Shown piece by piece: positions 58,878 through 64,000 of a stretch of DNA of 64,000 bases. The DNA is taken from assembly GCA_040954595.2 (NCBI GenBank), contig CM082596.2, positions 4,774,001 to 4,838,000 of the forward strand, in the 5' to 3' direction. The translations under genes and the position numbers were made by a program. This stretch comes from Balanoglossus misakiensis. Its lineage: Eukaryota; Hemichordata. Positions within the stretch are counted from its first letter, which is position 1, and each line of letters opens with the position of its first letter. The notes under the pieces were generated by a model, which searched no databases, was not told the origin of the DNA, and saw only the letters and a list, made by a program, of their open reading frames with translations.

Positions 58878-61285
58878 ATGGCATCCGCGACGATAATTGC
58901 AGCACAGCCCGCCGCCGTCCAAGTCCAGCAGCCGACTGTAAGTCTCATCGTCGAGGTACCGCCGGACAAGAAGGTCTGCGAGGCCTACATCCTGGGCATA
59001 CCGCTCGGCTGGCTTGGGGCGCACCAGTTTTACCTGGGGCGCAGTGGCTGGGGAACGCTGTACCTGTTCACGCTTGGATTGCTCGGGATCGGATGGGTGG
59101 TCGATCTGATCCGCATGCCGTGTTTGGTCCACTCGTTGAACAAGGAGCGACGCGAACGGGCCGGCACGGTGCCACCCCCTCCGGATAAGAAGCGCGTCGA
59201 CGACGCATACATACTGTGTATACCGTTTGGGTGGCTAGGTGAGGAATTACACATTCTTGCAATGCTGCTCACATACCATAGATAGATGTTAATGCTTAAC
59301 ATTTAACATTTTTCTTTTCTGTCATTTTAGCCTTTAAAATTCATTGAAAAGAGTTTTCGGTTTGTGAACTTTTTTAAGCCTTAAGCAAGACTTTCCCAGA
59401 TAGTTATACCATTTTGAATTATTTCTCAATTGACTTCGTCGAAAACTTGCACAATTTGGCATCTCGAACAGTTTTGCAGATTGAGGGATAGACAAAAATA
59501 GCGATGATATTTTTCACCGATTTTCTTGGGCACGGTAGTAGGGCCTGGCTTATATATAGCTCACGTGATACTCGACCTCATAAAATTGACTGAGGACTGA
59601 GACGTGAAGGTCCTGCGCTGTTTGTCGGGGTGTCGCTTTGGTTTTGCTGGCCTTTTGTCGCTAACGAAAAGTAAAATTTACAGCCCCGCAGATTATTGGC
59701 TGAACCAGTGGTTTTTATAAGACGGTGACAAAGTTCTCCCGAGAGATTTACTCCGGCTGTTGAAGTAGAATAAAATCCACCATTCAGAGATTCGGACTCG
59801 CGTTTGCTTTGTTCTCTCGTACGCGCCTCGAAAATAATACTCGCGCATTCTAAAACCTTTTGCTCAAGGCAACGTTAGATTCTTCTCTCTTGAAATATAG
59901 AATCAAAATTTTGAAAGAGAGAGAGAGAGAGAAAAACATTTTCAAATTAGGAATTCAAATCGCCGCCAATGGAAAAGAGATAAGGCCTTATCTATCGTTT
60001 ACCTTGCAGCAACGCTATATTTGTATGGCCACTGTTTCTGGAGACAGCCCAACTTGACCGCAGAATCGCGCATCCACTAAGAATATATTGTTACGGTAGA
60101 AATAACCGGGAGCACACAATGGAGTTTGTAGTTCAACAACAAAATATTTAATTGGAACAATTTGCTTTCTAATGTCAAAAAAGTCTTACAGAAAAAAATG
60201 TTCTTTTTTTACCCTGCTTGGTCGAGGAATTATCGAGTCCTCTAAAAGTCCTGGTCGAGTTCAAGTCTCTCCAAAGCACAGAAGTCCGTTGCTCACAAAA
60301 GTCTGTTGTTCACAGAAGTCCGTTGTTCATGGAAGTCCTTCTCCAGACAACACGATACATATTGTAGGGCCAGTTAGTTGGACCGCAATTTCCCAAGGCG
60401 ATGTGCTTCAGAGTGACGTGCTCCTGCCATGCAGTGTCGAGAAGTGTTCCTCGTGGTTTGTGTGAAAATGCCTTTTATACCAGTGACCAGCTGGTTAAAT
60501 AATATTATAATGAACTAATTGAAAAGCAGGGCCTTTTGTAAAGCAAAAGAAAAAATACTTCTCTCTCGACCAAGCAATCAAATTTACAGAACTAAATACT
60601 GTGTGCCGTAACAATCTATTCGAAATCAGTAGAATTTAGAGAAACAGTAAAATAAATTTGAGTGAACTTCGCTCGGCTTTACTGTTTAAGCAAAGCTGTG
60701 TCGGCAAATAATCTGAGTACATCTTGTAATCTTTCCTTCCCGCAGCGGCTGATCCCAGAAAAATAAACAGTAGCATATCTGAATAACTATGTGTACTAAA
60801 TTCCGTAATATTTTTCTCTTGTCGACTTTACAGGTCTTCACCATTTCTATCTGGGTAGACCAGGCTGGGGTTGCTTGTACATGTTCACGTTGGGAATTTT
60901 CGGCATCGGCTGGCTCTTCGACATCTGCCGTCTGCCGTGCCTGGTGAACAGCGTCAACGAGGAGAGACTCGCCAAATACGAGCAGAGTCGACTGATTCCG
61001 GACAACAGCCGGGGCCGCGTGACCGTCACCGTCTACCAAACCACGATCACAAACACCACGGGAGTTCCACAGCCACAACCACCACCGCCCGGGCCAGCCT
61101 ATCCGGTGGCGGCGGCATACCCGAGTACCAATCCCCCGGGAGCCAACCCGCCGCCACCGTACAGCGAGGCGGGCCTCCATCACGCGTCCGCGGCTGCAGA
61201 ACCCACGCCGCCGCCGTATCACAATCCGGCCTATACGCAGCAGTCCGAAAAAGCCGAAGTGAACGAGAAGGGGCATCTCCCTTGA
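58878..61285 (+). CDS. Protein with two tandem TM2 domains and PPxY tail
   Basis: Two exons, 58878-59238 and 60834-61285, join at phase 1 (donor CTAGGTGAGG, acceptor TTTACAG) to 270 residues. TM2 domain 1 (about 29-93) reads [39 protein letters not shown] and [17 protein letters not shown]2 domain 2 (about 101-168) repeats this as [39 protein letters not shown] and [15 protein letters not shown]. Each has two membrane helices with a turn, so four helices in all. The Pro-rich tail has two PPxY motifs (PPPPYSEAG and PPPYHNPAY) that could bind WW domains of NEDD4-type ligases. The intron falls within the second TM2 domain. Known TM2D1-3 proteins carry one TM2 domain and have been linked to Notch and amyloid pathways in animals; this is a different layout. 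An in-frame ATG at 58725 would add 51 residues without a domain. Function unknown. Confidence 0.85.
59239..60833. other. Intron of the TM2 gene
   Basis: This 1.6 kb intron holds a short GA repeat near 59914-59932 and otherwise no recognised element. Confidence 0.65.
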
Positions 61286-61554
61286 AGCGACCGACATTAT
61301 ACAGTATAAGCTAATACATGTTAATTTCTATATATGGGAAACAGAATAGGGGTCTTAACTTATAAAGACAACAGTGATACTATACTTATGTAGTCAAGTA
61401 TCACAATTTGGGTGAGAATACATTATTTTGTTCTCGAATCAAATACACTATTGTTATTTTCTTAATTATTATAACGCTGATCCGGCTAATTATAGCTGAA
61501 ATCTCGATACACTAAAATGAGGTCTGGTCATTGAGAATATCATACTTTTAAATT
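61286..61554. other. Short convergent gap between TM2 gene and P450
   Basis: Only about 270 AT-rich bases separate the two stop codons, so the 3' UTRs are probably short or overlap. No canonical AATAAA was seen on the + strand. Confidence 0.6.
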
Positions 61555-63427
61555 TTAACTGGATTGGAATGTGGCTACATGCATGGCGCAAGAACGCTGA
61601 AATATACAAACTTTGTACGGATAGGGTGAAGCAGTTGTCCCAGGCTGTGCTTCAAGCGACGGTGACGCTGTGTTGTCCGGTAGTTTGAACGTGTACTTCT
61701 GCATCAAGGTGGTGAAGAAGAGAAACAGTTCCATCTTGGCAAGCTGTTCTCCGAGGCAAACACGACGACCTTGAAAAGAAATGTAATCAGTCAATAAATT
61801 GACATTTGTATGTATATAGGTACCAATGTACAGGTACTGGAAAAGAAATCTTGAAATGTTGATTTTCTAAATCACTTGGTATTGATGTTATATTGACATA
61901 CCAATGCCAAAAGGAATGAATTCCTCTCTCCTGATGACTTCTCCATCCTCTCCCAGAAATCTCTCGGGTTTGAAAGATTCCGGTTCCGGCCAAGTTGCAG
62001 GATCGTGGTGAACTGACCATAGGTTTGTTATTACGTAGGTATCCTCCGGGATCAAATGGCCGCGAAGATGAGCATCACCGGTGGTTGCGTGCGCAACTGA
62101 CAGAGGAGCAACACTGGAAATTCTTTGGATTTCCATCAGGGTTGCTTCTGTGAACGGAAGCGAGACTCTATCGTTCATGTGTGGCTGTCGTTCTCGGCCC
62201 AGGACACCGTCGATTTCATCGTAAACACGTCTTTGCACTGTGGGATGAATGGCCATGTAGAGGAATGCCCAGCTCAACGTCTTCAAGACGGTATCTGCGC
62301 CCGCGATAAACAACTCTAAAATAAGCATTCGAAGGTTTTCCACGTCCATCGTGGAATTCACACCAACTTGTTTCGGCTGGGACATCGTCTTCACATAGGC
62401 GTCTACCATGTGTCTGACTTCTTTTTCTGTCGCCAAACTCTCCGAACTTTGTGAAATTATCGGATTCAGGAGTTCTTTGTAGAATGTGTAGCGATACTTA
62501 AAAAAGTTCGCGTAGCCTCTGTACCCCGGTAAATGTCTCAGAAAAGGCAAAAATCTCATAACATCGATTGATTGCTGAATGCGTACAGAAGTTGTCATTA
62601 TTCGAATTAGTTCACGCAACTCATCGTCCCCATAGTCATATTCTTTGTTGAGTACAGCACGACAAATAACGTTGCATGTCGCAGAAGACAGAGCGGCACA
62701 TGGATCAACAGGACAACCGTTGCTCGCATCCCAAACTTTAACCACGTTGCCAATTTCATCCAGAATCTTCTCTTCCATTACATCAGTGCCCATACCGAAT
62801 CTCCTAAGCGTCGATATAGCAAACTTGCGATGTTCTCTCCATTGCTCATTATCTGGTATTCTCATTAAACCTAAACAAATGAAACGATAGCGTACGTGTA
62901 AAAATTAGACGCTTTTCTGCAATTCTGCAGATGTAAAACTGTTTACTTTTTGGGAGCTTCACCAAAGATCAGCTTGGCTGCCAGGGAGCTGTAATATAAA
63001 TTAGCTCGTTTGTGTTCATTCATGCGATGAAAAGAAAATTGGTGTAGTATTTGTCTTTTGCACAATTCGATGCTGTACCTTTGTCCGTGCCCTTCTCTCT
63101 GCGCATAGATTTCGGGCGACCACTGAAGAGATTTCCTTTGACAACTAGGGCTTCTTTGATGACGTCAAAACTGTTGAGAACAACTACCAGACTACCACCA
63201 AGCCTCAAGCTGAAGACGTCGCCATATTGTCGACCAAGCCGATTGAAGACCGCGCTGGGCGCGTCTTTTCCTGACAGCAGAGGCAAAGAGCCAATGATAG
63301 GCCATCCCAGTGGACCTGGTGGCAGATCTCGTCCACGTCTCTGCCAAGCCAGTAGCCAAGCAGCCAGGATGATGCATGCTAAGACGGCCGCGCAAGAGAC
63401 GAAATAGGATGTCAGGGTCAAATCCAT
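61555..63427 (-). CDS. Cytochrome P450, CYP2 clan
   Basis: Three exons (63427-63079, 62870-61902, 61769-61555), both introns phase 1, join to 510 residues, a normal microsomal P450 length. The N-terminus (about 7-30) is a membrane anchor (YFVSCAAVLACIILAAWLLA) followed by the hinge LPPGPLGWPIIGSLP. EQWREHRKF marks helix C. Helix I has FIAGADTV, keeping the oxygen-activating Thr but with Val where Thr/Ser is usual next to it. Helix K has EIQR (ExxR). FKPERF is the PERF motif. FGIGRRVCLG (437-446) is the haem loop with Cys444 as thiolate ligand, split by the second intron. The enzyme would sit in the endoplasmic reticulum and use P450 reductase to oxidise small lipophilic substrates. The exact CYP2 subfamily cannot be named. 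A near-identical N-terminus occurs divergently at 63937. Confidence 0.93.
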
Positions 63428-63472
63428 GATTGGTGGTGCCTGCTTTTTTACGACAGCCAGGTATCCTCAACG

Positions 63473-63485
63473 TGACCCTTGACCC
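63473..63485 (-). promoter_or_regulatory. DR1 nuclear-receptor element upstream of the P450
   Basis: On the minus strand this reads GGGTCAAGGGTCA: two perfect GGGTCA half-sites spaced by one base, 46 bases before the ATG at 63427. DR1 sites are bound by RXR heterodimers and HNF4-type receptors, which control many P450 genes. Binding here is inferred. Confidence 0.55.
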
Positions 63486-63857
63486 ATGCAAAGTATGAAG
63501 AAAAGTCCTAGATGTGGGGACATATAATTCACCACTGTCTTGACCGCTCCATGACCTTTGGCTATTATTATTCAACTGTTCTTGGATTAAGTAACCGCAG
63601 ACAGAACTTTTTCGAGACTTGTCAAGGGTTCATATGAATTTATAATACTGCTGCAAACGAGAAGCTGATGGAAATAGAAAATGAAGTGTTATCATACTGG
63701 TTGAAAGAAAAGTGTCTCCGACAAGAGATAAACCTTGACCTTTTTTATCTAGCGTTTGGACAATGCTCCACGGGTTAAGAAGTCAGTCAGAGTGATATTT
63801 AAAGAAAGTCTACGATTATCAATGATATGTCAAACCACGTGAGTGGATATTTTGCAT

Positions 63858-63870
63858 GCGTCATGGGTCA
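63858..63870 (+). promoter_or_regulatory. DR1-like element upstream of the second P450
   Basis: GCGTCATGGGTCA, a DR1 with one degenerate half-site, lies 66 bases before the ATG at 63937. Its surroundings (TTTGCATG before, CACATGAGGA after) align with those of the element at 63473. Confidence 0.5.
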
Positions 63871-63936
63871 CATGAGGACATGTAAACTAAACCAAGCAGG
63901 CGTGTGGTAGCAAGCTGTAAACAGCAGGCACCAATC

Positions 63937-64000
63937 ATGTATTTTGCACTGAATTCCTATTTCGTCTCTGGCGCGGCCGTCTTAGCATGCATCATCCTGG
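63937..64000 (+). CDS. Second P450 paralogue, first codons only (cut by window end)
   Basis: The 64 bases encode MYFALNSYFVSGAAVLACII then L. This matches the membrane anchor of the P450 on the other strand (MDLTLTSYFVSCAAVLACII), with a long nearly identical nucleotide run (TTTCGTCTCT ... GCATGCATCATCCTGG). The 5' leader is also shared (AGCAGGCACC...AATCATG). The rest of the gene lies outside the window, so whether it is intact is unknown. Confidence 0.85.
   Translation, partial: MYFALNSYFVSGAAVLACIIL

Noticed and set aside
60686-61297. 203-codon frame antisense to the TM2 gene exon 2
   Set aside because: Arg-rich translation caused by the GC-rich, Pro-rich tail coding sequence on the other strand; no domain.
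1-64000. tRNA, rRNA, CRISPR or bacterial-type operon features
   Set aside because: No cloverleaf with A/B boxes, regular spacer array or closely packed cistrons was seen on reading both strands; the DNA is of eukaryotic nuclear type.

Overview
This 64 kb window reads as animal nuclear DNA. It has dense introns with GT..AG borders, long extracellular receptors built from phase-1 exons, a vertebrate-like SMN-complex gene and many simple repeats. An invertebrate chordate such as amphioxus (Branchiostoma) fits best. That rests on gene content, intron density, frequent TACATGTA-like stretches and LRR-Ig and P450 paralogues, not on any database search.

Layout from left to right. 1-2.2 kb: nothing recognised. 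2.2-3.7 kb (-): a three-exon gene for a 194-residue protein resembling the poorly characterised, largely bacterial DUF6973 domain. 4.9-7.7 kb (-): an ANGEL1/2-type CCR4-family phosphatase/nuclease in five exons. 8.05-8.97 kb (+): GEMIN6 in two exons, head-to-head with ANGEL across about 350 bp, so two RNA-processing genes probably share a promoter. 11.76-53.08 kb (-): one very large gene of about 80 exons encoding megalin, LRP2. I count 7, 8, 10 and 11 LDL-receptor class A repeats in four clusters and eight YWTD propellers placed after clusters I (2), II (4), III (1) and IV (1), which is the vertebrate megalin layout. It has a signal-peptide exon at one end, and a membrane segment and a tail with one FxNPxY motif at the other. 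55.19-57.20 kb (+): an intronless LRR-Ig single-pass receptor, divergent from LRP2. 58.88-61.29 kb (+): a two-exon protein with two tandem TM2 domains and a PPxY-rich tail. 61.56-63.43 kb (-): a complete CYP2-type cytochrome P450 in three exons. 63.94-64.00 kb (+): the first codons of a second, closely related P450 running off the window edge, head-to-head with the first.

The genes do not form one pathway. The two arrangements that say something about function are the ANGEL/GEMIN6 divergent pair and the inverted P450 pair. Both P450 promoters carry an aligned DR1-type nuclear-receptor motif (GGGTCA spaced by one base) close to the start codon. Introns and flanks hold microsatellites, homopolymers and a small dispersed palindromic repeat of about 90 bp with TTAACCCTTTCACC-like ends that looks like a MITE family.

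Exon borders were read by eye from splice consensus and reading-frame continuity. Border coordinates inside LRP2 are good to a few bases for the exons given explicitly and approximate for domain blocks.
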